Positions 33,305 to 44,451 of a stretch of DNA of 64,000 nt are shown here, piece after piece. A program made the position numbers and the translations under genes. Origin of the DNA: Notolepis coatsorum. Lineage: Eukaryota; Chordata; Actinopteri; Aulopiformes; Paralepididae. The DNA lies in the NCBI GenBank assembly GCA_963971535.1, contig OZ020585.1, positions 157,304,915-157,368,914 of the forward strand. Reading direction: 5' to 3'. Position 1 is the stretch's first letter. Every line of letters begins with the position of its first letter. The notes below the pieces were generated by a model that was not told the DNA's origin, ran no database searches, and saw nothing but the letters and a program-made list of their open reading frames with translations.

Positions 33305-33575
33305 GTGCAGACTCATTATTTATTCATGGGTGTTGGACCTTCCGTCCTGCTACAGCTGCTGCCAGCGCTTCCTCTCCCGTCTGAGACCACGTTGAAGTGT
33401 CATGAACTAGTGTTTTGAAAACACAGCAGACTCTCAGTTACATAGGAGAATATAACATAATGTATTCTTTAGCATGCGTCACCATACACAACAGTTAGCT
33501 GTGAGCAGACCTGTCGACACAAGACAAGCGTGCTACTACTTTATGTTACATCTAACAAACTGGCGACGAGGAGGA
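33305..33575 (+). mobile_element. Possible LTR end with primer-binding site (Gypsy-like)
   Basis: A TGTGCAGACTCATTATT...TTACATCTAACA stretch is followed by AACTGGCGACGAGGAGG. In fish Gypsy-type elements the LTR end is commonly followed by TGGCGACGAGGA. No second LTR or coding region was found, so this would be a remnant. Confidence 0.35.
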
Positions 33576-35160
33576 AACCTTCTTCCCTTTGACTCATTAT
33601 TCTGGTCCCTTGAGTTGAGGCGTCTGCTTCTTGCTTCTTTGCTCATTTATGGAACATAACTATTCTCTCCTTCCCTCTGTCTTACATTGAGATTTACTGG
33701 TTCACGTTGCAAAGCTTAATAAATCATTTTAAGCTCATATTATTCTGTCTTAAAATCGTATTTAACTTTTTACAATACAACTAAACTTGGCTGAAGAAAA
33801 TGTCTTGAAACAAGTGACAATATCTTGATCATCTGTTATAATTGTGGTTGTTTTGAGAAGACACAAGCTCATGTGTATTGGAAAAAGTTAATTGATCTCA
33901 ACCTGTTTATTTAAAGATATAACATTTATATTTAGGATATAGTTATATATCTATTTTTTTTTAATAAATAAATATTTATCAATTAACAAGTCCTCGTCCT
34001 TCAGAGTCCAAATGCAGTCAATGCTCAAGTCCAAGTCAAAGGCTGTGTCCCATTCCTCCCCTTGGCCCTATGGCTCCGTTTTGCACGTTCCCGCGAAGTG
34101 TAGGGGTGTCCCATTTCACTTGGGATCAAGGGGTAGTGACGTTTCAGCCCTCCAAATGGCCCTACAAGCGAAGTCTGCCAAGATGCAGGCTCGATTTCAA
34201 GGGAGAGATGGTATTTCCCAGAATGCACTGCAAACCTTTCGCAAATCTAAAGAAAAAGAAAATGGCGGAGCGGCACCAGTAATTTAGACAAATGGAAGTA
34301 TTGATTTCTTCGTAACGAATCATTAAAAAAAGATACAGGAATATGTTAGTTTTTTACACATATGTTGGATTATGTAATTGGTTTGTCATGACAAACCAAT
34401 AAAAAATCACAAATTTACGAATCCTATAACCCTAGTGTCTCGTTTCGCCTATGGGATTGATTGATTGGAAATTGTATTAACAGATTGCAGAATGGGTACA
34501 ATACAGTACGGCTCAATACACACAATTGGGATGCAGACCAGAGAAAGACTTTCATCTTGTTTACATCAGGGTTTGCACCAGTACTGTTACATCCAGATAT
34601 TTATGACATACAAGATATACAAATTTACAGTACTGTTTAAGAGAGGACAGATATCTTCTTGGTCCTGTTTCAACGCATGGTTGACAAAATGCCAGAACAA
34701 TAGTGTGGGTACTGTATTGGGGGGGGGATTTGTGGGGTAAATTAATTTATTAAAATGTATTTTCTACAATTGTTAATATTTGCAGTGGATTTGTATTCTC
34801 TTTACATATACATGCAAATTACTAGAATTTATATCAAGAGAACCTAGAAGTAAAAAGTTAATATGTACTACCACTACCAGTACCATGTAATACACTGCAG
34901 TACTCTGTATTAACCTGCAATACCATGTTGTACCCTGTACTACCATGGTCATTATTCTGTTGTATCATGTAGTGCCTATACTGCCATGTAGTACCATGCA
35001 ATATCATGTAGTACTACTGCTTTATTATAATCTCACCCATTCATTTTCTATTTGACTGACATACTGTATGAATATAAAGAACCTGACTAACATTTGATTA
35101 AACTTGTGCTACAAAATAACAACACAAAATGTCAAGAGTTTGATACCAAAAACCTTTTTA
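33576..35160. other. Intron sequence, few features
   Basis: No gene seen. 34035-34290 begins AAAGGCTGTGTCCCATTCC and contains AGAATGCACTGCAAACC, which resembles a DNA-transposon terminus, without a partner end. 34860-35020 is a degenerate repeat of TACCATGTAGTACC-type motifs. Confidence 0.45.
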
Positions 35161-35164
35161 TTAG

Positions 35165-35450
35165 AGGTGGGCATAGATAATTTTTTTTAATCTAGATTAA
35201 TCTATCTGCAATCCTGGATTTAATCTAGATTAATCTAGATTAAAATGGCGAAAGAAAAAATCTGCCGAAGGCATTCAAAAGATGTGTGTTCTACCCAAAT
35301 AATGACCAGAAGTAAGTCCTTACATTTTCTTTCCTCCTTATGTTTCTCAGGCCAGGTGGCCCATTACACCATGAGCCCATCTCCCGTTTCCAAAATGCAT
35401 TACAGACTGTTTGAAAAAGCTGTTTTGCTATGATAATTGGTAATGAAATA
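35165..35450. mobile_element. hAT-like terminal fragment
   Basis: AGAGGTGGGCATAGATAA followed by repeated AATCTAGATTAATCTAGATT resembles the end of a fish hAT-type element (GGGGTGGGCATAGATTAA). The following ATGGCGAAAGAAAAAATC fits the interior of that family. The other end was not located. Confidence 0.4.
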
Positions 35451-36204
35451 TCAAAATAATGTTCAATAAGATGTACTTGTGTTTAATAAGTTGTTTTATT
35501 CAGAAGTTAACACAAATAAATAATATTACCAGTACAGTACAGTATCTAGCACACTCTCAGGAGCAAAACAGAAAGAAGCATTTCAAACTTGAACTATGTG
35601 ACATGGCTTGACTCAATCAGTCCAATCTCTATTTCTCCTTCTTCCACCAGTCACTCAGGCAGACCAGCTTGTTTTATGTAGCGGTGTCTACTTATAGTGC
35701 CTATAATATTTTTCCCGTTGGGTGCCAGACAGGGCCAAACACTGCCAATGCAAATCAACTGCTCCAGTGGAGTTGCTCAGTGGCCAATGGTGTCAACTGT
35801 GGTTGTACTGGGCAGCTACCAGGTGTGAATGGAACTGTGTGAATGTGAAGCAGGGCGTTCCTGAAAAAGAGCATCTGTGCTCAGCGAACCTACCCTGGGT
35901 AAATAAATGTAAAAAAATAAAAAACACACTCTATCCAAATATCCAGTTTGTGTAAAGCTTTGCTACTTGAGACAGAGAGCGAGAGAGAGACTCTCATTAC
36001 GCGCGACGCAAGTAAGCGTGCACTGCGTTCCGAGAGACAGAGACAGAGAGAGAAGACTCTTCACTACGACTCTAAAATGGTGACGCTGCACGGTCTACCC
36101 GCCAAAGTGGCTGGTAAGAGTCACGAGTTACACGCCACTGCCGAATTCTACCTGCATTTGGCGGGTGTTAATGTCAAGCCCTGCTGGTAAGAGAATCCCA
36201 TGTG
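35451..36204. other. Intron sequence with LINE-tail-like scraps
   Basis: 35860-35925 (GTGCTCAGCGAACCTACCCT followed by GGGTAAATAAATG) looks like a LINE tail. 36070-36190 includes CACTGCCGAATTCTACC and TTTGGCGGGTGTTA, reminiscent of a dispersed repeat. No host gene was seen. Confidence 0.4.
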
Positions 36205-36530
36205 AACAGTGGAGACTCCTCAAATCGAATCAAATCAAATGTATTTGTAAAGCCCGAAATCACAAGGTGATGTCCCCATTGGGCAGGATAAGTCTTCTTT
36301 AAACAAGTCAAGAAGAAACATCACAATAAATCAAGAACAAAAACCACCATCAAATCCTAAATAAATGCAACACTCCCAGACATACCCCAGCGAAGGTAAG
36401 GAAAAACTCACTAAAACCTAGCAATAGGGAGAAAAAAAAGCACCACAGGCGATGTGGAGGAGAGAAACCTTAGAAGGGCCATGTACTCTAACAGGATGAA
36501 ACAGCTCTGGTGCGTCTTCTTCAGACAGGC
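36205..36530 (-). mobile_element. LINE 3' region, minus strand
   Basis: The + strand reads TTTGTAAAGCCCGAAATCAC, AAGGAAAAACTCACTAAAAC and GGAGAGAAACCTTAGAAGGG. A related segment in the opposite orientation is at 50060-50440. Both are untranslated tails of one family. Confidence 0.6.
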
Positions 36531-36826
36531 TACTGTACGTATTTCATGGAGGCAGGTTGAATCCTGGCTGCTACTGGGTAGAATTCAAGTTTCAGAGTAA
36601 ATCATCAGTTTGAGAGTGAGAGTTTTAGACGTCTTCTACTTTACACTTTGAAAAATAAAACCTCAAATCACCAATGAAACACCTGCTATCGTACAACAGC
36701 AAAACAGATTGTCCTCAAGTAATTTAAGCCACCTGTGCTTTTGATCAAAGCCTGCAGTAGTAGCCGTGTTACCTAACATCTAATGCGTCTGGAACAAAGC
36801 TGCCAGTTTTGAGATAATGAGCTTTA

Positions 36827-36852
36827 ACCCTTTCACTTCCGCACTACAGAAG
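36827..36852 (-). repeat. Single left-flank unit of the 30-bp minisatellite
   Basis: AACCCTTTCACTTCCGCACT followed by ACAGAAG directly precedes the DIRS copy. It is the inverse of the unit that is tandemly repeated at 42478-42985, so the DIRS element inserted at the edge of that array. Confidence 0.85.
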
Positions 36853-36876
36853 GTTATATTTCGTACTTGGCTTATC

Positions 36877-37035
36877 GCGTCCCGCTCTTTAAGCCTATCG
36901 AGATATACCTCTCTCATGTACCTATTGTACCTCCATCAACGAATAAAAAACAAGTACACCCACATCTGCCGGGTCCCGCCCCTATGGAGGCGCAGCCTAC
37001 AAGACAGCGGGCCTGGTCACCAAACACTCTTCCTC
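36877..37035 (+). repeat. Left inverted terminal repeat of DIRS copy 2
   Basis: Its inverse is at 42248-42406; for example CTCCATCAACGAATAAAAAA here and TTTTTTATTCGTTGATGGAG there. The 24 bases outside it (36853-36876) match the complement of the internal complementary region (AGCCAAGTACGAAATATAAC). Confidence 0.92.
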
Positions 37036-37489
37036 TATTTTCGTTCCCATCATAACGGGTGCAGTGCACCTTATGTTAACTAGTTGTTATGAAAAGATTA
37101 TGAGGAATTGTGTAATGTTGAAAGTTACCGGAGGTTTGCTTACCCCTGGCATCTTCGAGGCATGTTTTCAGCGAACACGTCGGGCCTGTGTTGATGTTCC
37201 TCGTCTGATGGCAGCAGACCAAGGATCAGCTGTGCAAGGTTGGCTATCGGGTCAGCTTGCACACAGGTAGGCCCTGTGTCTTCAGGCATGGGTATTAGTG
37301 TTAGTAATGCTGGTTTGTTTTGTTACACAACCATGTTGTGTGTCGGCGCCGGGGGCGGGATGGTTTGGTGAACGTTTCACTGCAGTGAACGGGTTCCAAA
37401 CGGTCCTGGGCGTGCTGTTAAACAACTAATGCTAATGCTATATGCTAACGCTAATGCTACATGCTAACCGAGATGTCACTCCATGTTAC

Positions 37490-37650
37490 TTGTTACCTGT
37501 TTACTGCACAATGTTTTAAAAAAAAAAAATTATTCTATTATGTTGTACCACTGTATTGCACATCGTTGCGGGCAAGACCACCCGCATTTCATTGTATACC
37601 TGTATGCCGTGACAATTAAAACTCTTGACTTGACTTGACTTGAACACTAC
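37490..37650 (+). mobile_element. Rex1-like LINE tail inside DIRS copy 2
   Basis: CACATCGTTGCGGGCAAGACC ... GTATGCCGTGACAATTAAAA followed by CTCTTGACTTGACTTGACTT. This is the same tail as at 21530-21826 and 62112-62240. It is flanked by GCTAATGCTA/ACTACTGCTA short repeats and is a very short 5'-truncated insertion. Confidence 0.75.
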
Positions 37651-39979
37651 TGCTACATGCTAACACTACTGCTACGCTGTTCTAATGTCTCCGCCGTGGG
37701 ATGTCGTCACTTTTCCCTCCTCTTGCCCGGTTCATCAATGAAGGTCAGTCGGTAGCTGATGTGGGGGTTTTGCTGAGTCCTATTTACCTTTTTACGGGTA
37801 AATGGGTTGACAACAGGGTAGGCCGTGGCTAGGTAGCCTAGCCAGGTAACGTTACCTCTGTGTCCCGGCGGGGGTTGTTGAACGGTATTCCCACCTGGGA
37901 GCCGATGCTTGAGGCTCGGTGGGTAGCAGTAGAGCTATACTACTGCAGGATGGGACTTAACGGCGGGCCGTGTTGGGCTCAGCTGACTGTTTCTGTCCAT
38001 AGTAGCGTTGAACGCTATGCTAGTAGTGTAGTGGGCTACTGTTTTGTTCTGTCGCCCTGCTATGAGAAGGCTGTCTATGCTACAGCTTTCTCTCCTCTCA
38101 ACCATTTCATGCTGACGGTCAATCGGTGTCTATTGGGGGAGTAGTGCGGGGGGGGCTTTGTTTACCTTTTTTGGTAAATGGGCTAAGCTAGGGCTGGTGT
38201 GCTGTTGTGAATATTTGAATGAATGCGGGACTGGTTCGCTCTGGTCCGCCTCCCCTTAACGTTGTGTATATGGGATTGCTCATTCTACAGTATTTTGTGG
38301 TTTGGTTCTTTTATTCATTTGACCCCTTCATGGTGCACACCACAGTGGAGGTTGTTGTTTGCAACCACCAATGGTGCTCCGTGTTAACATCAGTCCTTTG
38401 CTTTTGACATGTTGAAACAGTGCCCCGCCCGGCCGACGCCATGGGTGGGTCGGCCTGGCGAGTGGCTGGTGGGCTGCTAAAGCCTGTACCGCCACGGTAT
38501 GGAATTGGCGGCGATTAGAACTGTGTTCGAATTGCTGTTTTTTCTATCAAAGAAATGGTGTCTGGTGGCGGGGCCTTGAGGGCCAGCCGACGTCGACACA
38601 TCGCGCGAGGTTGTTGATGTTATTAGCTTTGACCTAGCCGCAAGCTATAACCGCTCAGGGTTCCCCTCTCCGCAGGGGATTTTGGTCTTCTGATGGAGCG
38701 CGGGCGGTATTGTCCTAGGCCCCACACGCCTCGTCAGCGGCGATGACGAGGCCCTCGACAGGTGGCCATGTTTTCCCCCGCCAGAGGTATCCTGGGCGTT
38801 GAATCGACAGGTGTCCACAAGGCCGACAGCCTTGGCGGCCGAGGGATCGGCCATGTTGGATGGGCTCGGCTTGAACAAACAAGCCGTCACCGTCCTGCCG
38901 CGAGCAGCCCGCTCTCCGATCACTCCCTCCCCCAACACCAGCGGAAAAAGTGGGCTCTGATTGTTTCCTTTGGCTGCGGGCCGCGTGCCTTCGTTGAAGC
39001 GCGGGCGGCCCCACTTTTCGCTTCTCATGGGGACAGGGGCTGACACCCAGTTGATGGCTGGGTCTGTCCGTGAGAATGTTGTGCTGTCAAGCGGCTCCCA
39101 CACCATAAGCTGTGTTGGTTGAGCCTGGTGTTACGTCTGTCGACTATAAGTGTTGTCAGCAGGGGGGCTCGAAACCTTTTGAGGCACACAGTGCAGGCTT
39201 CCCCGGCCTCGCCTTCGCCAGGCCAGGTATCATGTTGGTGCCTCCCACTCCTGAAAGATTGGCAGTGGTCTCGCAGGCACGCGTGATTTGGGTGGTAGTA
39301 ATATCACTGCAGGGCTACGGTGTGTAGGAATCCATGGGGTCCTCACGCCTTGCATGTCCGGCTGCAGAACAACTCCTCAGCATGTTCTGGAGGGGTGTTC
39401 AGTGGGGGGGCTTTTTTCACCTAGAAAGCCCCCCGTATCAAACCGGCCCTTTCTGTCGGGGTCCCCCCTTGGGTGCGATTGCCTCGTGGGTAGTGTCAGG
39501 GTCAGATGTCCCGACACGGAACGCTCTGCTCGCACGGGTCCAGGGTTGGCTACGCACAGCGGTTGGGACCGGGCCAACTATCTACAGTTCCTGGCGGACC
39601 TGCGCTGCATGGCGGCGGGTGCGTTGGGAGTGTCATCATATATGACTATATGACTACGGCAGTACCATATGTCGAGGTGGATGGAGAGAACGCTGAGGCG
39701 GGGACTTGTGTTTACACAACCCCACCCGTTTTCGGGTTTGGTACAGACCCTATTGTCAGGGTCTCCAGCTGTGACAGCTCTGGTCAACGAGATCCAATCT
39801 CTGTGGACGAAGCAAGCCATCGTCGTGGCGTTCTCCTCCCGGTGTTCTCTGGTGCCTGAGAAATCGGGAGGGGGGGTGTCAGACCCAGGCTGGACCTGTC
39901 CCATGGGAGGGTTCAGCATTTTTTGGATCGTCTCCTACCTGTTGAACACTGTCAGGTGGGGGTCTGGTTCTCCTCCATA
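37651..39979 (+). other. Degenerate gag and early pol region of DIRS copy 2
   Basis: No long intact frame. CTAGCCGCAAGCTATAACCG at 38635 corresponds to CAGCCGCAGGCTATAGCCG in the gag of copy 1 (3671), placing gag remnants around 38.6 kb. The reading frame is broken many times. Confidence 0.5.
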
Positions 39980-40230
39980 GACCTGTAGGATGCGTATGCG
40001 CATCTCCAATCTTCCATCCTAGGGCTTACCTACACTTCCTTTGCAGGGTTAGCGTATGAGTACCAGAGGCTGCCGTTCGGTTTTTCTCTGGCTCCCCGCA
40101 TCTTCACCAAGTGCGTGGAGGCCGCACTGGGGCCTCTGCATCGTCAGGGGTTACGGAGTGTATTCTGCCCTGACAACGTTCTGGTCCTTCGAGGTCAAGG
40201 TGGATCGTCAGGTCTCGTACCAGGCAGGTC
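39980..40230 (+). pseudogene. DIRS reverse transcriptase remnant
   Basis: A D-L-stop-D-A-Y-A-H segment marks the first catalytic block (relatives have DLKDAYFH), followed by AYEYQRLPFGFSLAPRIFTK and VEAALGPLHRQGLRSVF. The next residues, C-P-D-N, stand where the catalytic Y-L-D-D should be. With a stop in the first block and the second Asp replaced, the enzyme cannot have been active in this copy. Confidence 0.75.
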
Positions 40231-40908
40231 CCTACCAGCCTGGGGTTTGCTGTAGACTTGAAGTAGAGTACTCCTCTTCCCAGTCAACGGTTGGAGGGAT
40301 ATGGGCATCCCTCTCAGAGCGTGTTGTCAACATGCTCGGGAGGTTCCGTCCTAGGATGGTTACGGCGCTGTCTCACGTCACGTTTTTCACCGACGCCTAC
40401 CTCGCTGGTGACGTGTCGGGCCAACGCAGTAGGGGGCAGCTGGCAAACCATGCTGCCCGGTCTGCGCTACGTTCAATGTGTTGGTATTGAAAGCGGTCCT
40501 TCTGGTCCTCAAATGGTGTTGATCAGGACGGACGATATGACGTCAGTGTCGTATATCGACAGACAGGGAGGAGTATGCTCCCCCTGTCTGCACCAGGCGG
40601 CGGGCGGCTGGCTATGGGCGTCCTCCATCTGCGCGGCCTGAGGGCTCCCCACATCCCCGGCAGGGTGACTGTGGGTACAGGTGTACTGTCGCAGGGCGGT
40701 CCTCATCCTGCCGGATGGGGATTACGTCCGGACATAGCCAGGCAGGTCTGGGACCGATGCCGTGCCGCCTGGGATTCTTCCCCATACATCTGTTAGGTCA
40801 GTTGTTGGGACGGGTACGTTGAGGGGCGCAGGTTCTTGATCCTAATGGTAATACCATCCGGAATGCGCATGCTCCCTCCACTGTCGCGCTCACACGGGCA
40901 GATGACGT

Positions 40909-41860
40909 ATGTTCCAAGTGTGGTGTAAGGAGGGGGGCCGGGACCCAGTCTCCTGCCCCCTGGATGCTGTCCTTAGTTACCTCCAGTCTCTCCTTGATAG
41001 AGTGTCGGCTTCGACGGTGAGGGTATATGCAGCAGCTGTATCCTCCTATCATGAGGGATTTGAGGGGGATGTCTTGTTCAGCCACCCTCTTGTGAAGCGT
41101 TTCCTGCTTGGCGCTCGATGCGTTAAGCCGGTGCAACGCTCTTGGCTCCGAGTTTGGATCTTCAATTGGTCCTCGGTCGGTTGTCCTTGGCCCCGTTTGA
41201 GCCTCTTGAGCAAGCGCCATTGGAACAGCTGTCGTTCAAGACTGCGTTCTTGCTGACCGTCACCTCCGCTGAACGCGTGGGTGTGCTTTGTGCTCTCTCG
41301 GTACGACCAGAGTTCCTGTCTTTCGTTCCGATTGCGGTGCCACTCTGCGGCCTAATCCTGCCTTCGTGCCTGTAAATATCCGGAGTTCTTCCGCTCCAGG
41401 GATATTGTGGTTCAGGCGTTTCATCCGCCTCCTCACGCTAGTGAGTTAAGATGCGGGCCTTCACCTGTCATGTCCGGTCCGTGCTTTGGGAATTACCTCA
41501 GCCGTACTCAGGACCTCGGGGTCACCGATCAGCTTTTTGTCTGTCACAGTGGTTCTCAGGCCGGTAAGGCACTATCGAACAACGCCTGTCCCATTGGTTG
41601 TGCGAGGGCATTGCCCTCTGCTACACGTTGGCCGGGCTGGATCCCCCTGGGGGCGTCAGGGCGCACTGCACTCCTGGGGTGGCTGCCTCTGCCGCTCTGC
41701 TGGGTGGGGCCTCGGTGGAGGACATCTGTGCTGCAGCTTCATGGTCCTCCCCGGGCCCCTTTGTAAGGTTTTACCTCATGGACATGACCGGGGGTTCTGT
41801 CTCCCAGGCGGTTCTGGGGTCTGTGGCCTTTCCTGCTTCCCGTCCGTTGGTAGGGTAGCA
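40909..41860 (+). pseudogene. DIRS tyrosine recombinase, broken
   Basis: The N-terminal core-binding part reads DPVSCPLDAVLSYLQSLLDR, SASTVRVYAAAVSSYHEGF and HPLVKRFLLGARCVKPVQRS. The catalytic part, in another frame from about 41142, has FKTAFLLTVTSAERVGVLCA (first catalytic Arg) and, near 41660, PPGGVRAHCTPGVAASAALL and ASVEDICAAASWSSPGPFVR, then FYLMD with the nucleophile Tyr. The second catalytic Arg of the HxxR motif is Pro here (HCTP). Frameshifts and stops separate the parts. Confidence 0.8.
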
Positions 41861-42091
41861 GGAGTGTGTGGGTATGGGCCACAGTGTGTTAGGTCACACG
41901 TGGTTCCGCCTGTGCTGTGTGTTCAAGGGGTTCTAGTTCCTCCTTGCTCGCACTCCGGTGGAGTTGACTGCGCCCCCCCTTCATTAGGAAGGATGGAGTG
42001 ACGGGACTCCCCAAACCCCTTGATGTGGGCTTACGGGTCCTCAGGGGGTACATTTGTCGGGCCTCGCGTCCGCTCTAAACCCATATCTCGA

Positions 42092-42190
42092 TAGGCTTAA
42101 AGAGCGGGACGCGATAAGCCAAGTACGAAATATAACGATAGGTTATGTATATAACCTAGTTATATGAGTACTGGCTGAGCGTCCCGCTCT
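42092..42190 (+). repeat. Internal complementary region of DIRS copy 2
   Basis: It joins the complement of the left end (AAGCCAAGTACGAAATATAAC) with the complement of the right end (GATAGGTTATGTATATAACC), meeting at AAC, the complement of the terminal GTT. Confidence 0.88.
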
Positions 42191-42247
42191 TAAGCGGCCC
42201 TGAGTTCCCTTTTGAGGGATCTTTTACTGGGAACGGGATTTTTTGGC

Positions 42248-42406
42248 GAGGAAGAGTGTTTGGTGACCAGGCCCGCTGTCTTGTAGGCTGCGCCTCCATA
42301 GGGGCAGGACCCGGCAGATGTGGGTGTACTTGTTTTTTATTCGTTGATGGAGGTACAATAGGTACATGAGAGAGGTATATCTCGATAGGCTTAAAGAGCG
42401 GGACGC
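42248..42406 (-). repeat. Right inverted terminal repeat of DIRS copy 2
   Basis: Inverted partner of 36877-37035, followed by 45 bp (TCAGCCAGTACTCATATAAC onward) ending in GTT at 42451. Confidence 0.92.
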
Positions 42407-42451
42407 TCAGCCAGTACTCATATAACTAGGTTATATACATAACCTATCGTT

Positions 42452-42985
42452 AACCTTTCACTACCACACTACAGACGGTGGTAGTGAAAGGGTTAACCTT
42501 CTGTAGTGGGGTTGTGAAAGGGTTAACCCCTTGGTAGTGTGGCAGTGAAATGGTTAACCTTCTGTATTGTCACATTGAAAGGGTTAACCCATTGGTAGTG
42601 TGACAGTGAAAGGGTTAACCTTCTGTATTGTTGCAGTGAAAGGGTTAACCTTATGTATAGTCGCAGTGAAAGGGTTAACCTTCTGCATTGTCACAGTGAA
42701 AGGGTTAACCCTTTGGTAGTTGGCAGTGAAAGGGTTAACCTTCTGTATTGTCACAGTGAAAGGGTTAACCTTATGTATTGTCGCAGTGAAAGGGTTAACC
42801 CTTTGGTAGTGTGGTAGTGAAAGGGTTAACCTTCTGTATTGTCACAGTGAAAGGGTTAACCCTCTATTGTCGCAGTGAAAGGGTTAACCGTATGTATTGT
42901 CTCAGTGAAAGGGTTAACCTTCTGTATTGTCTCAGTGAAAGGGTTAACCCCTTGGTGGCATGGCAGTGAAAGGGTTAAGACCAGA
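42452..42985. repeat. 30-bp minisatellite, about 17 copies
   Basis: Units of AGTGAAAGGGTTAACC plus TTCTGTATTGTCGC, with two main variants (TTCTGTATTGTCAC and CCTTGGTAGTGTGGC types). The first unit next to the DIRS end (42452-42478) is inverted relative to the rest, giving a small palindrome around ACAGACGGTGGTAGTG. Confidence 0.95.
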
Positions 42986-43200
42986 AGCGTTGTGCTCTGT
43001 GGGCCACTGTGTCCTGGTTCTCTGTTTGAAAACAATGACCTGGACATCCACACAGAGCAGCACAGGCCAGGTAGCCTCAGTATGTTGTACTGAATGTTGA
43101 CGGTAAGAAAGGAAGCGTGCAATGGAAGTAATGAGTAACGTAACCACTCCCATAGAGTAATAAGTAAAGTAATAATTTAACTTTTGAAATGAGTAACAAG

Positions 43201-43202
<2 letters not shown>

Positions 43203-43240
<38 letters not shown>

Positions 43241-43402
43241 TAGCCCAACACTGCGTGTTGATATGGAGGTTTGTTTTCCGCAGCGTGGTGACGTGATGAT
43301 GTATGACGTGATGTATGACGTGATTTATGACGTGATGTATGACGTGATGTATGATGTGATGTATGACCTAATGTATAACGTGATGTATGATGTGATGTAT
43401 TC
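43203..43402. repeat. TA microsatellite and 12-bp tandem repeat
   Basis: 43203-43237 is (TA)n. 43287-43402 is an array of GACGTGATGTAT units with single-base variants (ATTTAT, GATGTGATGTAT). Confidence 0.9.
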
Positions 43403-43561
43403 AGCTGTGCACCAGAACAATATTCTGCTCTTGATCTTTTAGTTTTATTTATGGGAAACATCACAAACGTCTTCCTGTTCTGAACTCCAGTTCACCAATT
43501 CATAAAAGATTCTTTTCCCTCCGACATGGACCAGTGTCTGGAGGCAATGCTCAGAGCTGCA

Positions 43562-43629
43562 CTCAACCAGCCAGCCAGCCAGCCATCCAGTACAGCCATC
43601 CATCCATCCATCCAGCCACTCATCCAGCG

Positions 43630-43698
<69 letters not shown>

Positions 43699-43699
43699 T

Positions 43700-43762
<63 letters not shown>

Positions 43763-43967
43763 TCCATCCAGCCATTCAGCCAGCCAGCCATCCATCCATC
43801 CAGCCAGACAGCCAGCCACTCGTCCAGCCATCCAGCCACTCGTCCAGCCATCCATCCATCCATCCATCCATCCATCCATCCATCCATCCATCCATCCATC
43901 CATCCATCCATCCATCCATCCATCCATCCATCCATCCATCCATCCATCCATCCATCCATCCATCCAT

Positions 43968-44014
<47 letters not shown>

Positions 44015-44078
44015 TCCAGCCAGCCAGCCAGCCAGCCAATCCTCCAGTATAGCCAGCCAGCCAGCCATCCAGCCAGCT

Positions 44079-44114
<36 letters not shown>

Positions 44115-44118
44115 CAGC
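43562..44118. repeat. CAGC/CATC tetranucleotide array 1
   Basis: About 560 bp of CAGC and CATC tetramers arranged in blocks, with a 130-bp pure CATC block at 43847-43968. Near the end it contains the marker AATCCTCCAGTATAGCCAGC, also present in array 2. All frames on both strands are open (PASQ and GWLA type), which is a repeat artefact. Confidence 0.96.
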
Positions 44119-44451
44119 TAGAACAATACAATGGCTGGAGAGAAGATTGAGTACCTCTCCATCTGCCTCAGTGATGTGATTAACCTTCAGCAGACGGCAC
44201 TGGGCCGGGAGGTATCTGGTAAAGTGTTTCAGATGCCAGGCAATCTATAAGGGATCTTACAGTTTAAAGTATGACCCCCCCCTTCCCCCTCCTCTCCTCC
44301 ATACCCTCCCCTGGATCATGCAGCCATCCAGGCTGTGTCCTCTGAGAGCAGGTGCACAGACAGACAGACCCAGGACCAGCCAGCCAGGCGGGGTGTGAGT
44401 GACCGGGCCTCCCAGACCCACACCGGAGGCGCACAGCATGGCGTGTCTGGC
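44119..44451. other. Unique sequence between two arrays
   Basis: About 330 bp including ATTGAGTACCTCTCCATCTG and a GC-rich stretch. No exon of a known gene was recognised. Confidence 0.5.

Larger units (their letters stand above)
36853..42451 (+). mobile_element. DIRS-type retrotransposon copy 2, degenerate but near full length
   Basis: A 5.6-kb element with GTT at both ends (36853-36855 and 42449-42451), inverted terminal repeats (36877-37035 and 42248-42406), an internal complementary region (about 42092-42190), RT remnants and a tyrosine recombinase. There is no target duplication beyond a single GTT, as expected for recombinase-mediated insertion. Many frameshifts and stops are present, and a Rex1-like LINE tail is inserted in its 5' part. 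It reads in the host gene's direction. Confidence 0.88.

Noticed and set aside
38645..39106. 153-codon minus-strand frame in the DIRS region
   Set aside because: GC-rich shadow of the degenerate gag/pol region; no domain.
43526..44131. Pro-Ala-Ser-Gln and Gly-Trp-Leu-Ala repeat proteins on both strands
   Set aside because: Frames created by CAGC/CATC tetranucleotides; every frame on both strands is open.
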